Positions 1 through 14,000 are shown, counted from the stretch's first letter. The stretch: 64,000 nt of DNA from Strix aluco (GCF_031877795.1 NC_133958.1:4774001-4838000), one strand, 5' to 3'. Translations and numbers: made by a program. Notes: a model not told the origin generated them from the letters alone.

Positions 1-464
1 TGTGATCACTGCTTAGACAAATCACTGCTCCTTACTGACATCCTCTGTCAGTACATTACCTCTGAAAAGACCTTTCAAGAGGCTTGGATGTTAATTAGTT
101 GTCTATCATGTATAAACAGAGCAGTGAGCAGAAGGGCTGCACCAGGCCAAAGCCACAGAGGGAAATACTGGAAATACTTTTTTCTTTTTTTTTTCCCCCC
201 TCCCCCTTTAATGAAAATTCCTGGCTTTCTCGTCCCCCGCTCCCTGGTTTGCTGGCGTTTCGCAGTTTTGCGTGGCCTGGAGTGGAGCCCGGGTTTCCCT
301 GCCGCCGGGTGCCCTCCCAGGGATGCTGAGCCAGCCTGGTCCCGCGGCTCTTCACCGCCCCGGCCCTGCAGGCAAGGTGCTGCCGGATCCTGGCCAGCCT
401 GTGGAGCATCCTCCGCTCTGGCCGGGGGCCTGCTGAGCTGCCCAGCTGCCCCCCAAAGTGTGAG
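1..464. other. Gene-less stretch at the window edge, presumed PEBP4 intron
   Basis: No exon, RNA gene or clear repeat is seen here apart from a short T/C tract near 178-207. The open frames running through it have no recognisable protein similarity. It is presumed intronic because the next gene feature on the + strand is an internal PEBP4 exon at 16601. Confidence 0.4.
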
Positions 465-1228
465 CATCCCGGCCTGCATCCCAGCCCACACCCCAGCACT
501 ACATCCCAGCTCTGGATCCCAGCACTACTTCCCAGCCCTGTACCCAGTGCTACATCCCAACCCCACATCCCAGCCCTGCATCCCAGCCCTGCATCCCAGC
601 CCTGCACCCCAGCTCTGCATCCCAACCCTGTATCCCAGTGCTACATCCCAACTTTGCACCCCAACCCTGCATCCCCATGCTCCATCCCAGCCCTGCATCC
701 CTGTGCTACATCCCAACCCTGCATCCCCATGCTCCATCCCAGCCCTGCATCCCTGTGCTACATCCCAACCCTGCATCCCTGTGCTCCATCCCAGCCCTGC
801 ATCCCTGTGCTACCTTCCAACCCTGCATCCCCATGCTCCATCTCAGCCCTGCATCCCTGTGCTCCATCCCAACCCTGCATCCCTGTGCTACATCCCAACC
901 CTGCATCCCAATGCTCCATCCCAACCCTGTATCCAAGTGCTACATCCCAACTCTGCAACCCTGTGATACATCCCAACTCCTCATCCCTGTATTACATCCC
1001 AGCCCCACATCCCAGCCCTGCATCCCAACCCTGCATCCCAGCGCTCCATCCCAACCCTGCGTCCCTGACCCTGCATCCCAGCCCCATTTCCCAACTCTGC
1101 ACCCCTGTGCTACATCCCAGCCCCACATCCCAACCCTGCATCCCGGTGCTCCATCCCAACCCTGCATCCCCGCCCCACATCCCAACCCCTCATCCCTGTG
1201 CTACATCCCAGCCCTGTATCTCATCCCT
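465..1228. repeat. 26-bp minisatellite with 13-bp half-units
   Basis: About 29 tandem units of 26 bp, each made of two related 13-bp halves of the type CCCTGCATCCC followed by a variable TGCTMCATCCCAR half. From about 658 to 960 the 26-bp register is nearly perfect; before and after it is degenerate. The unit has no stop codon in most frames, so it creates long spurious open frames on both strands that read as 26-residue repeats (LHPNPAS, GWDAGLGC and similar). These are not genes. Confidence 0.9.
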
Positions 1229-3519
1229 CACCCCGCAGGTGCCCTCCCAGGCAGGCGGGGATACGCAGCTGAATCCCCCCGGTGCCGAGCCCCTCCTTGC
1301 CGCTCTCCTCGGCAGCACCACGCTGCCGTACATGCTTCCCTGAATACGGAAGCACCCAACCCAACGAGCTGGCCGAGCCGCTCGGCAGGAGGGGGCAGGG
1401 GACCCCCAATCTCTCATGGCAGCACCCCGCCACGGTTGGGGATGTTCCCGCCGGGACACGGGCATGGCGATGGGACCAGGCGCCTGCCAGGGCAGGAAGG
1501 TGGTTTAATCCCAGCACTGACACCAGTTTAGTGACTGAACACGCTGAACTAGCGCTTCTGCACCTATAAAATGTGGTTACTGACACCCACCCACTTTTCT
1601 AACATGCTTGGAAATGAATGGAGGGAAAATACTATAGGAAAAGGAAGTATTGCTATTTAAAACGGAGTTTAGCTTAGCACGGTGGCTTTACCCAGCACAA
1701 AGCCCCGCTGCTTTGCTGCGGCGCTCGCTTTGTCGCCGCTGCCCAGCAGCTCTCGCTGGAAGGGACACGCCAGCTGTCGCGACCCTCCTCCTCCTCCGTG
1801 GCACCAGCACGGGGGGACGAGGGGTGGAGGAGCGGGTGGGAGACCCAGCTCAGGCACCTTATTGCACCCCGAAGTGGCTCTTTAGCCATTCAAAGAGACT
1901 CTTTTCGTTTTCCATGTGCCCTGCTGTCCCGGGTGAAACGTCTGGCAGCTGACGGCGGCCACCTCACCCCGCCTGCCCCCGGCTTTACCTCCTCAGGGAA
2001 ATCCAGCAGACCAGGGGCAGCACCGGGCCCCGCTGTGCATCGCTCATCCCCCCCTGCAGCCCCACTCTGCCTGTGGGCTGCCAGCCTCGAGCCCTCCTTC
2101 CTCAGAGCAGCTTGTCCCCTGCAGCACCCCTGCATCCCCGCCGTGTCCCTCTGCGCGTCCCCCATGTCCCCCCCTGTGCCCGCTCGCTGGGTGCCAGGTG
2201 GATTCCAGGAGCTGCTCCCAGCTCTGCTGGTGGCTCCTCAAGCCCGGCCTTAGGGTGGGGATGGAGAACCAGGAGTCACGGGAATCCTATTTGCTGGCTT
2301 CCATCTGGCAGCCCCCATTTGCCCACCCGGGTGCTGGCGAGGCAAATCCAACAAATCCAACATTTCCCGGGGTCGGAGCAGCCGCTCGCTCCCTCCCAGA
2401 AGGTGTTTAAGGGGCAGGCGAGGTCCGGCGCTGCCCTTCCCCTTCGACAAGCAGCAGACACGGGCTGTTGCTCGCTCTGCTGCTGGGAGCAACCATCAAA
2501 GCTTGAAACCATGAACGGTTTTGGGTGGGACCCCCCGTCCCCCATGGCCGGGCTCCCCACTCGTGCATCCCCATGCACAGCCCCGCGCCACGGTGGGGAC
2601 ACCCCGAGCATCCCCACGGGACACCTTCCTGAGCCTCCCTGCCCACCTGGCCACCACGCAGCGGCTCCACGCCCTCCGGCTTGGGGTTTTTCCCCCTTTC
2701 TCTCCCTTTTCTACCAGTTTGTTTCCCCGGCTCTCTTAGTCACGAAGGTGAGGCACTGACAGAGACACAGACATCAAAAACAAGAGGTGATGAAACGCCA
2801 GGAATAATTAAGTTGCACTAAATCACTGGGCCCCAGTGGCACGCTGCCAAAGCGCTGAGGAAACTGGAGCATGAAGGAGCTGAGTTATTATTAATAATCA
2901 CCAGCGCCCTCGTGAACAACAACCTATTTTGCACCTCTTTGTACCAAAGGAGTGGGAAGGGAGCAGCCGGCCGTAGGGACCGGGATGGGGAGAGGACCAT
3001 CAGCGTTGGGGACAGAGCAGGGGACAAGAGCCCCTGATCTCCTTCCCACTGGTTCTGCCGGTGCACGGCGCTGCACATCCCACCGTGCGCGGGTATACGC
3101 GGGACTGGATCCATCCCGGGGCCATCGGCCGGGCTGGGCTGGCCACGCTGCAGGTAGCCCAGGGCCAGAGCAAGTCTGCTCCCGCCACGCATCCTCCACG
3201 CAACCCCGAGCCTTACGTAAGGGCGGGCTTATCCGCCTGCCATCAGGGCTCATCCTCGCACCGGGCTGCAAGCAAGAGCTCCCGTTCCCAGTGTGTGGGT
3301 GAGCCTGCTCGCCCCGGGCTGGCATTGCACAGCCCCTGCACCTCTGCCTGGCCCAGCTCGCAGGGTGTTTGCACGACGCATGCACCGGGCTGCCACCGCC
3401 TGCCCTGCAATAGGCGATGGGCGGCTGATAGCGGGCCCGCGTGCGGCCGGCCTAGGCCCGGCTTTGCAGGGGGCTTGGGATGTGTTTTGTGTCAATGTGC
3501 AGCTGATCTCCTTCCTCTG

Positions 3520-3690
3520 AAATAGTTAGATCTTTGATTTTAAATAATGCAACTTCTCCAATATTTATATCATGATAAAATTCTAGTGCTTTCAAAATCT
3601 TCACACAAGCCTAAGCAGACGTATTTTAAAATTACCTACCATGCATCTTCATACTTTGTTTAAGGCATGAACAATGGCGTATGAATGGGA
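3520..3690. other. AT-rich island, candidate conserved non-coding element
   Basis: Within a GC-rich intron this stretch turns AT-rich and non-repetitive, with motifs such as TTGATTTTAAATAATGCAA and ATTTATATCATGATAAA. No coding potential is seen. Its status as a regulatory element is an inference from composition only. Confidence 0.25.
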
Positions 3691-4584
3691 ACAGCTTCTG
3701 GAAAAGCGTCTCTTTTTGACAAAGGCCAGTCCAAGAACATCACACCGAAGGACTAACCTGAAGCCAGAAATGACAGTGTTGTGACCCGTTTTCACCCTTC
3801 AGAGCTCTCGGGAAGGTGCTGCTGGGTGTGCAGGACTTGCTGCCTTTGCTGCTCTGCGGCCCCCTCCGGGTCTCACCTCTGTTACGTGCTTTAAGGACCG
3901 AGGGAAGCCCCCCAGCACCCCTTGCTGGCAGGAGGGATGCGCCGGCTTCCACAAGCTGTCCTGGGTCCCGCTGTGCTTTTTGGGGAGAGAAAAGAGACTT
4001 TAGTGCAAAGATTCCCCTCCAATGAGTGCTGAATCGATGGCTTTATGTTGCATGGGAGGGCCAGGCTTGTTTGAGGGTTTGATCATACTTGGCTCCATCT
4101 CTGCAAGAGCCCGGACAGGCTCTTTGCAGGGTTTGGGGTTGATTTTGGATGCCACGTGGCCGGGGGCAAAGCTCAGGCCCCAGCTCCCACCGCTGTTCCC
4201 ACCAGCACGCGTTTCGTCAGGGGAAGTGTCCTGACCTGGTCAAAATCCTCCCTGGCAGGGTAAACCCAACGGTGTCGAAATTTCGGAGAGCTGCAAATCT
4301 AATGTGTTTGTAAAACCTTTAAGCCTCCGTCTGCAACACACAGGTAAACCTTTAATTCCCTGACAATACAGAGCTAACTCCCAGCTAAATCCTTAATTCC
4401 TGCGCACCGTAGCCCCGTGAATTCGGCTCTCTGCAGCCCAGGGCTCGTCTGCACTGAGCAGCATCGGCTGCCTGCTGCAGCATCGCGCCCTTCGGATGTG
4501 GTCTGTATGCTCCTGGCGGAAAAGTCCCCTAAAATAGCTGTGCCCCAGGTTCTGGTGCTTTTACCGAGTCGATCAAAATCCTTG

Positions 4585-4630
4585 AAACGCCTTTTGCATC
4601 TCTGTAAAATAGGAATAACGACAGGTCCTG
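4585..4630 (+). repeat. MIR-like SINE remnant
   Basis: The words GCATCTCTGTAAAATAGG and AATAACGACAGG resemble the MIR consensus segment that follows its CTCAGTTTCC core. It is short and diverged, so the match is tentative. Confidence 0.35.
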
Positions 4631-7600
4631 CATCCCGGCAGTGCCCTGAGGTCGCTGGGGGACGGGGAGGATGGGAAGGAGCCACCCAAGCCCGATGTCC
4701 CGGCTCCGGGCCAGCCCTCCCTTCCTCTAAACCAGCTGAAACGTTTCCAGCCGATGTGACATGTTGGAATGAGCCCGTTGCCTGCTCTGGCGGGTGCTGC
4801 GAGGCTCGTGAAGCATCGCCAGCATCCGCTGAAAGACTTTCCCCCCGGAGCCTGCCGGAGCTGATCCCCGTGCGATAGCGAGAGGGTGCAGCTGTGGAGA
4901 GACCCAGCCGGCCCGGAGCAGGCGGCGGGGACGCCGAGTGAGCCCGACGGGTTTGGGAGCTCATCAGCATAATGATGACAGCGCTGGCGATTGCTCCACG
5001 CATTGTACAACGCGGGTCCCAGCCGCTGGGAGAACGTTTCCCAACCTGGCGAAACCTGTACGAACGACCACCCTTTCTTAAGCAATTTTCCTGACTCAAG
5101 ATCCCACCCCGAGTCAGCAGGAGATGGCTCTCTGCTGCCTCTTACAAAACATCTCCATCCAAACCGGTTTCCCCATTAATCCCTCTTCCAGGGATTATTT
5201 TTTCCTCTTCTTTTTGGGGGGGGGGGTGACTGTGGGTGCTGTTGACTCTTTGGGAGGGTGTTTGGTCTTGTGTTGGACCATGGTGCTGCGTTGATGTGGC
5301 TTGGTTTTCCCCGGCTGGGGGCTGACACCACCCACGGCATCAAGCTCAGATTAGCCAAAATCACGGCCTTTATAGAAAAAACTTTCCTAAGGCGGTGGGG
5401 AAGGGAATGACTCCTCTGGGAATGGGCAAATCCAGGTGAGACACGGGGAGAGACCGTCCGGCAGTGCCGGGGGATGCTCATCCCTTTTTTATATTAATGG
5501 CCCAAATATTGACCTGGAGCAAATCCAGAGGATGACACCGTGTTCACCTCCTCTGGGTTTACAGCAAATTTCTGAGGGGTGAATATTTTTCTAGATGAAT
5601 GAAAAGTTGCTAATTTATTTCAGTGCTCAGCGAATGGTCCTGGTGGGGTAAAACCCATTGGTGACATACCCTGAACTTGTGTATGGAAACATCTGCTGTT
5701 GCTTCTAGCCTGTTCAAGACACTTATAAATTCATTTTTCCCTCTTGGGGACAACCCGCCGCCACCTCGCCGGTGTCCTGCCGAGCTCTGCGGCCGGGCGC
5801 CGGCAGGCGAAGGGTTACACAGCCCCATCTGCTCAGCTCCCCATTTCACAAGGGCGGGTTTGGAGTTTTACTACAAGTTTCAGACAATGAAGGTGTGTCT
5901 GCGCTCGGTGCCTGGTTTGCCCGTTGTGTAGGCGTCGGGTTCAGCGCCGTCTTGTCAACACTTGAATATGTTGAGCATCACTCACGGGGCATTCTGTAAG
6001 AAACCTATTAAGTTAATTACCGAGGCTCGGTGTGTGTGTATGTGTGTGTGAGAGCGAGCGTGTGCGCCTCTCCTGTAAAAATTTGGCTTTCTTCGTTGCA
6101 AGACACTTCTGATGCAAGAAGAGCCTCTTGGTGTGATGACATCTTGTCTGCTGCTGTAACTGATACGGGGCTCGCATCGTGCCACCTGCAAGCCAGAGAG
6201 GCTGGCAGCTGGTTTGAGGGTCAGGGCAGGACCCCCACGCAGCCCACCCCCCCCAAACACAGGGATCTGCTTCAGGTCTTGGTGGTGGCCCTGACTATAG
6301 GCTCATGAGGGGTTAGGATGTAGATCGGTCCTAAATCTGTGGGGTTTGAACTCAAACCAGGCTGTGGTACCTGCGTGGGGCCAGCCCGAGCATCCCTGTA
6401 GGTTACAGCAGCTCTTGCAGTCGGCTTATATCATCGTTTCTGCTCCATCCGAGTACCTGGGAAAATGCAGTTTTGACCCCTTGGTTTGAGGAGAGGGCTG
6501 GGAAGGGACCTCTTGGTCTTTATATTTGCACCACCACCTGCAAGTGGGCCAAAATAATCAGGGCTGGAGGCAGGGAACTATTCTTCTTGGTCTGAGGGGG
6601 GGTTGTTGCAGCCCTGGGAGGCAGGAAAACACGGTTTGTGCAAGGAGACAGAAATAGCCTCCAGCAGCACCGATGAGCATCCCTGGGGGGGCAGCCCCCC
6701 ACTTTCCCTCTCCCCCCACCCCGCAAGCCTCTCCACCACCTCTGCATCCCCCTGGAGAAGGAGCCGTGGGTCTGAGCCCCAGCCTGGACAAGACCAGGGC
6801 TGTTGGAGTGATGATGAAACTCCACGAGCAGCAGCACGTGTCTGCGCTGCCCAGACCCAGCCTCGCCATCGCCTCCCGCCTTCCCCCACGTCCTCGCCCA
6901 GCCGGGCCAAAACGGGGCTGCTGCACGCCTCACCGCCCCCGAAATCCGTAAAAAATGAGTTTTCCTTTGCTAGAGCCCAAGCCGGGGTAGGGAAGGAGGG
7001 CGAGTGCTGGCTCCTGGCTCCCAAGGTGGGTTTTTTTTTGGGGGGGAGGCACATGGGGCATTGCACAAACAGCCCCCGGCGCTTGCACGCGCCCCAGGTA
7101 GGGCGGCTCGGCCTCCTCCTTCCCGCGCCGAGAGCATCCCACGGGAGCCCGGATCCGGTGGACTTTTATGGAAGAAAGGGAAGTCCATGGCACCGCCGGC
7201 GCAGCCTTGGCAGCCGCAGCGCTGAGCGCCCGCCAGCCGCGCAGCAACAGCGGCGTCGCCGCCGTTAACCCCTCATCCTCGAGCCGGGGGATGCCAGACC
7301 TCCGCCCGCACGGCTCCTGCACTCAGGCAGCTGCTGCCTGCTGGGGGGCAGCTCTTCGAGGGGGGGGGGGGCAGCAACTCCGGTGTGGGTCTGCCGTGAG
7401 CTGGGGGCTGTAGGATGCTCAGCAGCAAAAAACACCGGCGAGAAGACGCGCCTGGTTCTTTCTCATCATCTAAATCGATGCAAAGGGCCCGTGAGCGTCC
7501 CAAAGCTCTCATCCTTCAAGAACCCCCCCCCTTCACCGAAAAAAACAACAAGCAGGAGGGAAGCGGGGGGAGAGCTCGTGCTGCTCCAGCAAAGGATGTT

Positions 7601-10600
7601 TCCTGTTGGAGTTTCTCCCGTCCCAGGGGCAGCTCTGGACTCTCCCTCCGAGTGCTGCCAAGTCCTGCCGTCAGGAAGCGGCTTGAGGCAGAGGGGGGGG
7701 ATGGCGAGGCCGAGCCCACGGCAGCCCGGATGCGCTGGCGGGGGCCAGACAGCACGTTCCCCTCCTGGCGAGTCCCCGCCGGGGGCTGTCGTCATCAGAT
7801 GTAAAAGGGAGACTTTTGGGCCAACGGAAGGAGGAATTAAAAAAAAAAAATAAAATTAAAGACAAATCAACCCCCCCTCCCCAACCCCACGCTCCTTCCC
7901 CAGCGCTCCCATCAGATTAGCGAAGCCAAAATAGCCAAGTTGGCCCAGAGCGGTAGCAGGGCTGGCACGCGCGGGCTTTGATCCACCCCCGCGCCCGGGA
8001 AGGTGGCTGGGCTGGGGATCAGACACCCCAGGGAGGAGGAATTTGCAGGGGAGGTTTGTGGGGTGTGTGTGTGTGTGCACCCCCAGCCACCACCCTCCTC
8101 CGTCCAGCCCCGAGATGCCCCCCCTGCGCCGGGGCTTGGCTGCTGGAGGAGGGGGGACGCAGCATCCCCGTAGGGTTTGGGGGAGCGATGCGCTCCGCGT
8201 CCTGCCTCCCAACCCCGCGGGCCCCCTTCTGCTGGGAATCGCCCCCCAAAAGCTGGGCTCGTGCCCCAGTTTCACAGCCTGGACTTTCAATCCCGGTCAT
8301 CGCGGGTGTGTCAGCGTGGACCCGGCCTTTGCATCACGTCAGCGGTGCAAAAACCCGCTCTGAAATGCAGGACCACCCCGGAGAGGCGGGAGGGGACGCT
8401 GCTTTTGGGAAGGCTGGAAAACATCAGCTTTATCCGTGCTCCTAAAGCCTCTGCAGCATGATACGAGGTGACCAGGCTGTATTTTCATCCTGAAGAGCCT
8501 CCCATCGTGGCTGAGAGAAGCCACGGCACGTCCCGTGCGCCCAGCACCGCTGCGTCCAGCACCCACTGGGCTCCTGCCCTCCTCCTCCTCCTCCTTCATC
8601 CTTCCCCCTCGGAAGCTTGGAGCATCCCTGCCAGCCCAGCTGAGCCTCGCAGAGCGTTGCACGTTTCACGCGTGAAATGTTGAGGCCCACGTGCCCCACA
8701 GACATGTTTTATTACCGTTTATTACTGCTTGGACAGTGGCTGGGAACGTGCTGGCGCTTTGCAACCGCCGAAGCAAATTTATTCCTGTCCCCAAAGGCGA
8801 AGCAGCCGGCAGAGTCTCCCCACGGGCGCATCCTCCCGGCTGTCCCACGCCTGGCCCCAGGGGAGGGTTTCGGCGCAGGCTCCGCTCTCGTCCGCACAGA
8901 ATCGGGCTTCAGGCCTTTAAATGACTGAATTAGGCAAAATTTGGTGATTCTCCAAGAATCCTCCGGAAATCTGCTGCTGGAAAAGCAAGCTCATCTTAAA
9001 GCTACACGCACGCAGAGCAAACAAGTTTTCCACTCTCCAGAACTGTCGAGACTTGGGATGGAAAAGACCTTTTCAGTCCTACCCAGCCCTTTTTCTGGCC
9101 AGTTCAAGCTTGTTCCCTGTGTTGAAATCTTGGGGGCTTTGCTCGTGGCTTTAAAACCTCCCATGGTGCACCTTTCTCTGGGGTTTTTGCAGCGTTTTGC
9201 AGATGCCCCGTCAGAACTGGGGGTGATGGGGTTGCCCCAGCACGCGTGGACGGTATTGAGGGGCACTTGCCCCCCGGCTCCATGGGGTGAATGAATGGGG
9301 GGGGGGCCCACCAGGAGAAGGACGGCGCTTGCGCCGAAGCCCAGCGCAGCGAAGCAGCCGCGCAGAGCGATGCAGGTGTGGCCCGGCAGCTGCTGGGAAA
9401 ATCGGTGTCGCAAGCAACGTGTTTGAGCAGTGCCACCCTGCCACAGCGACCGGGGCAAAAACTCAGCGAGGTGCAAAAACTGCCCTCCCCCTTCTGCCCC
9501 CCCCTGCGCCTGAGCCATCCTCAGGCCTTCCTCCTCCTCCTCCTTCTCTCCCAAACCCAGCGCCGCTTCCCACCCCCACAACGCAGCCGTTATCCCACCG
9601 GCACCGAGGAGGCAGGGGATGCTTACGGGGGGTCCCGGGTGGATCGTGTGTGGGATGAAGTCCACCCCAGCCCCCCCCCTCGGCGGGGCAGCACGGGGCC
9701 AGTGGGTCAGGGTGACTCATTTGGCAGCCAGCTCCGCCGTGAGCTCGCCCGCAATTGCAACACCGCGGGGATATTAAACCCAGCCAGCCACGGAGCCCGG
9801 CATCCACGCAGCTTCCTAACACGCCCCTGGGGTTGCTATCAACATCCCTGTTGTTCTTAGCAATCGCATCCATCATTTATCATCCCGGTTTACAACAGAG
9901 GCCCAGGGGCTGGGAGACGGGGTGTAACCGCGCAGGACGCGATTGCGACGCTCTCCAAAAGGGTCTTTTGGGTGCGCCGGGTTGCAGCCACCCCACCGGG
10001 TGCTGCTGCCTGCTGCCTGCCCGCTGCTGCGCCGGCTTCCAGCCGCTGTGAACAAAAACAAGGCAGAGCCGGTGGAGACAGCAATCAGAGCATGTACAGC
10101 CCTTTCCATAGGCTCATTTAAATCATCTTTTTGTTCAACTGGTGCAATTTTCTCGCTTAAACTCTGGCGCTTCTCTGCCAGGGACCCAGGAGAGAAGGGG
10201 CAGCAGGAAAACTCCTTCATGCAGTTTCTTGGCAAGCTGGCCAACCTCGACTCCCAAATCCATCACCTGTAGCCACGTGGCGAGTGTCCCAGCAAAGCCA
10301 CATCTCACGTGCCCTCCTGCGGCGGCTTGGCTGAACGTCTGGGGCCGGAGCCCAGCATCCTGCATCCCATTCCCCCCATCCCAGCGCTACCCTCTGCCTC
10401 TAGAACACCACAGGTGTTTTTTTTTAAAAAAAAAAAAACACAACCAACGAAACACAATAAAACAAACCCTCCTTTTTCAACAGAAGTGTTTTGGCTGAAG
10501 TTTCAAAACCATCCGAGTGTCATCACGGCCTCCGCCCCGCTGGCTTGGACCCCTCACCTAGATTGCTAAGGAAAGGCGCAGATAGGCAGAGCGCGTGTGC

Positions 10601-10794
10601 CAGCAACGCCTAAGCCAGGCAGGTATCTGTCGCTCGCTGGAAATCCACCCAGCAGAGCCTCCCTCTTTTGAAACGGGCTGTTCTGGCGCTGGAAACGCTG
10701 TCCTTGGGCTTCTAGGAGGGAGGCAGGAGCCCGGTGAAGGTCTCTGCAGAGTGCGGATCCTGATCGGTTCGGGTTATTAAGAGCAGCATTTTGT

Positions 10795-11045
10795 CTCTGC
10801 TGCTTTTATGCTCCTAGATTAAAAAATCTTGCAAAGAGCCGAACACCGAGGTGATTTATGTTTATTTTGCTTACTTAATAACCCTATAGCATGTCCTTCC
10901 CTGGGGCATTAGGGTGTATCAGACAAGCATTAATTTAAATTACAACCGTGCCTGATATTTATTTTTTAATATATTTTTATGGTAGCCCTCCCCGTTTATA
11001 GCGATCTAGAAAAAAAGCCAGGCCACACCAAGAAGCTGTAATTGC
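10795..11045. other. AT-rich island, candidate conserved non-coding element
   Basis: About 250 bp of AT-rich unique sequence in the PEBP4 intron, with TTATGTTTATTTTGC, TAATTTAAATTA and TTTTTTAATATATTTTTATGG. It stands out from flanks above 55% GC and has no coding potential. Enhancer function is inference only. Confidence 0.3.
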
Positions 11046-14000
11046 TACCTAATAATCCTAAAAGCAATCGGGGTAAATCGTCAGCGATGTTGACCCCGGA
11101 AAGCCAGAGGAGAGGCTCTTTGGAGCCGTGTCGGAGCGGTGACATCCCAACGTGGCCACGATCCTGCTCCGAGCCGGGGACCCAAGGGTGGCAACGGGAC
11201 CCCCTGAGCTGCTTCTGTGCCTGGAAATTTCCCAGGGGCTCTAACGAGCCTCGGTTCATTTTTTTAGATGAGGTTGTGTAGTGCAGCGGAGCGGATTCAT
11301 GCAGCACCATCTATTTGGTGGTCACTGCCTGCTGAGAAATGGTGTCCTGGCACGATGCTGGTATTAAAAACACCCCGTTTTGGCGCTTTTAGCAGCGTCA
11401 GTCCACAAACAGGCAGATCTACCGGCCGTGGGGTACCAGCCCACCTGGGTTTAGCTTTTCCCCACCACCCACCGAGGTTCTGGATCTGCCCTAAAGAGAA
11501 GTTCCCCGCAGAAAGAAATGTACCTTTTCCACTCTTTCTGCGCCCATACGTGGCTCGGATGGAGTTTATTAAGCTTTCATGCACAGACTGAGAGCGAACA
11601 AGGCAAATATCACCCGGAATGGTGAGACTCTGTGAGAGTTAAAGGAAATGAAAATAATGGGCTTGGGCTACAGGTACTGGGGGATTGGTAGCCCCGGGGC
11701 AATGGCACATATCCTGAGCAGCTCGGCAGGTCCTCAGGGACACGGTGCTGGACCCCGCATCGCCGGAGCCTGTGGAGAGGAACAGGAGGCTCTTGAGCGG
11801 CGGGTTAATCTCCTGCCATTTGCATGCATGAAAAGCAAAGCATCTGAGCAATTAAGAGCCAGGTGGAAAGTTAGGCTGGAGGCGTGGGGTACCCGTGTTT
11901 CAGTAGCGGTGAGATGCTGGGGGTCATTTCTGCCTCGGGTCCGGGGTCGCCGGTGCCACATCTCCAGCAGTGCCAGCGGAGTGAAACCAGCTCTGAGCAA
12001 GAGCTGAGGGCCCTGAGTCATCCTGAGGATCCGGGAACTGGGGCTACGGGGAAGCACCAGAAAGCGGGAGGCTGAGGATTACATCTGGCGTTGGGAAAGC
12101 TGGTCTGGTTCCAGTGGGAGGGGGAGGTTTCTCTGGATTTGGGGTGCGATGGGAGCGGGGTGCTCTGCCGGGCTTTGGCGTGGGTTTATCTGTGGCCTTG
12201 GGGACACAACCCTTGGTCTCCTCTCTGCAATAGGGTTGTCCCAGCTTGGGGCTGAGCACGTAGAGATGAAGCAGGAGAGGGCTCAGGCACCCCAGAACGT
12301 GCCGGGGAGCCACAGGAGGGGTGCAGGGAGTTGCGACCCTGGGGTTGGGCAGTCAAAAGAGTGTGTGAGGTGCCAGGATGTCCGTAATCCTCAATTTTCC
12401 TGACTTCCCTGGTCAGCAGGCAGCAGGCGCAGTGCGCGTGCATCCCCCGTCCCAGAGCGGGGATGCCGGGGAGCATCTTTGCTCCCTGTGTGCACGAGCT
12501 CCCCACAAACCTCCATTTCCATGAGCACCCGGGGTCTCTTCCCACCATCACCTGTGCTAAGTCATTCCTCGCCCTGGGAATCTGCTGTTAAAACACTTTT
12601 CTGAGTAATATAGCCAGGAGAGACTCTTCCCCACCGTGCCCTTCCCCTCCTGACAGCACAGGGACCTCCCTGGCTGGAGGTGACATCCCCACCTTGGTGG
12701 GCTTTTCTTCCGTGAGCTCCTTCCATGTCTTTCTCTGTGTTTTTCTATTTCTACTAATTCCTTTCCCGATGGAGAGGACACGACGGGGACGCGCCAAGCT
12801 TTAATTCAGTGGCATAACAGCGTTGGCATAACGGGATGTGACATTTATATGAAAAAAAGGATTTGTATGGTAGGGGCTGACAGACTCCTTCGGGCACAAA
12901 GCCCCAGCTTGATGGTGATGGGAAAAGCAAGGGTGGTCTGGAGCCGTGCTGGCAGGGAGAGGGTCGGCGTGGCGTGGGCGAGCCGGGGCAGTTCACCACC
13001 ATCCCACACCCCGGCGCGGGGATCGGCGTGGAAGAGAGTTAAAAAGCAAATGGGCAGCTGAGCTGGGAAATGCCAGAGTTTGGGAGTGTTGGGAGCTCGC
13101 CGGGCCCTGCCCTGCTCTCTCATGGCCTCCCTCCACGCAGAAATAATTGGAGGGAGAGTTTCTCTTGGACCGGATTTTTTTCTCACATGCTTTTTGTTGG
13201 AAAGCAGGATGAGCCTGAATGTTTCTGGGAGCTGGGGCAAGGCCGGATCCTCACCAGCGGTGCTGGCTTTGGTGGCGAGGAGGAAAACCCAAAGTGTGCA
13301 CCTCCCCTGCAAGGACACGGTTGAACAGATCCGTATCCAGCTGCAATTAGCATCCTATTCCTTGTTCAAGCCTCCACTCAGCTCACAGGAGGCTGGATTG
13401 CCATCCCGGCGGCTCTGCCCTTCCCGGGATGCTCCCCTGCACTCCCGAGAGCCAATGCATAAATCCTGACCTCATTATAAAGATCACAGAAAGAGAAAAT
13501 AACAAATCTGGGCTCCTGGCTGTGCCGGCTTTGAAGCCGCCTTCCCCCCGTCAAGCTAGCGTGCCGTAAGCGAGCAGCGCAGGAGGAGCCCTGTTTGTTT
13601 GGGGATTAACTTCCCGACTTGGCTAATTGTTGGTTAATCGTATCAGCACGCTGCCGGGCCGGCACCTCGGCCGCTGCCCCGTGGGACACGGCCCCCAGCA
13701 CCCGGATGAGTCCCAGGGGGTCCCCGGGGTCCCCAGGGTTGGGCTGGGGCGCGCTCCCGGCGAGGTGGCAGCAGCCCAGCCCCGCTCTGCTGCGCAGCCC
13801 TGGGTCCCATCCGTCATCTGTTTGTCCTGGTCCCCTGCCAGCGATTGTGCCGATTCCCACACCCACTTTCCATAACCCTCCGTCCTCGCCCGGGCGAATC
13901 GCTGGCGCGCTCGCCACCCATCCCTTTCCCCTCCTCTCCGATGGGATCAGACACGTTCTGGAGAGGGGGAAGAAAGGAAAGGGGGAAAAAAAAAAAAAAA

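Noticed and set aside
465-1228. CRISPR-like repeat array
   Set aside because: The units are direct tandem repeats without unique spacers, in vertebrate DNA.
88-1531. Proline/serine-rich repeat proteins of about 230-300 residues on the + strand and GWDAGLGC-type proteins on the - strand
   Set aside because: Translations of the 26-bp minisatellite; open in many frames at once, with no conserved start or similarity.
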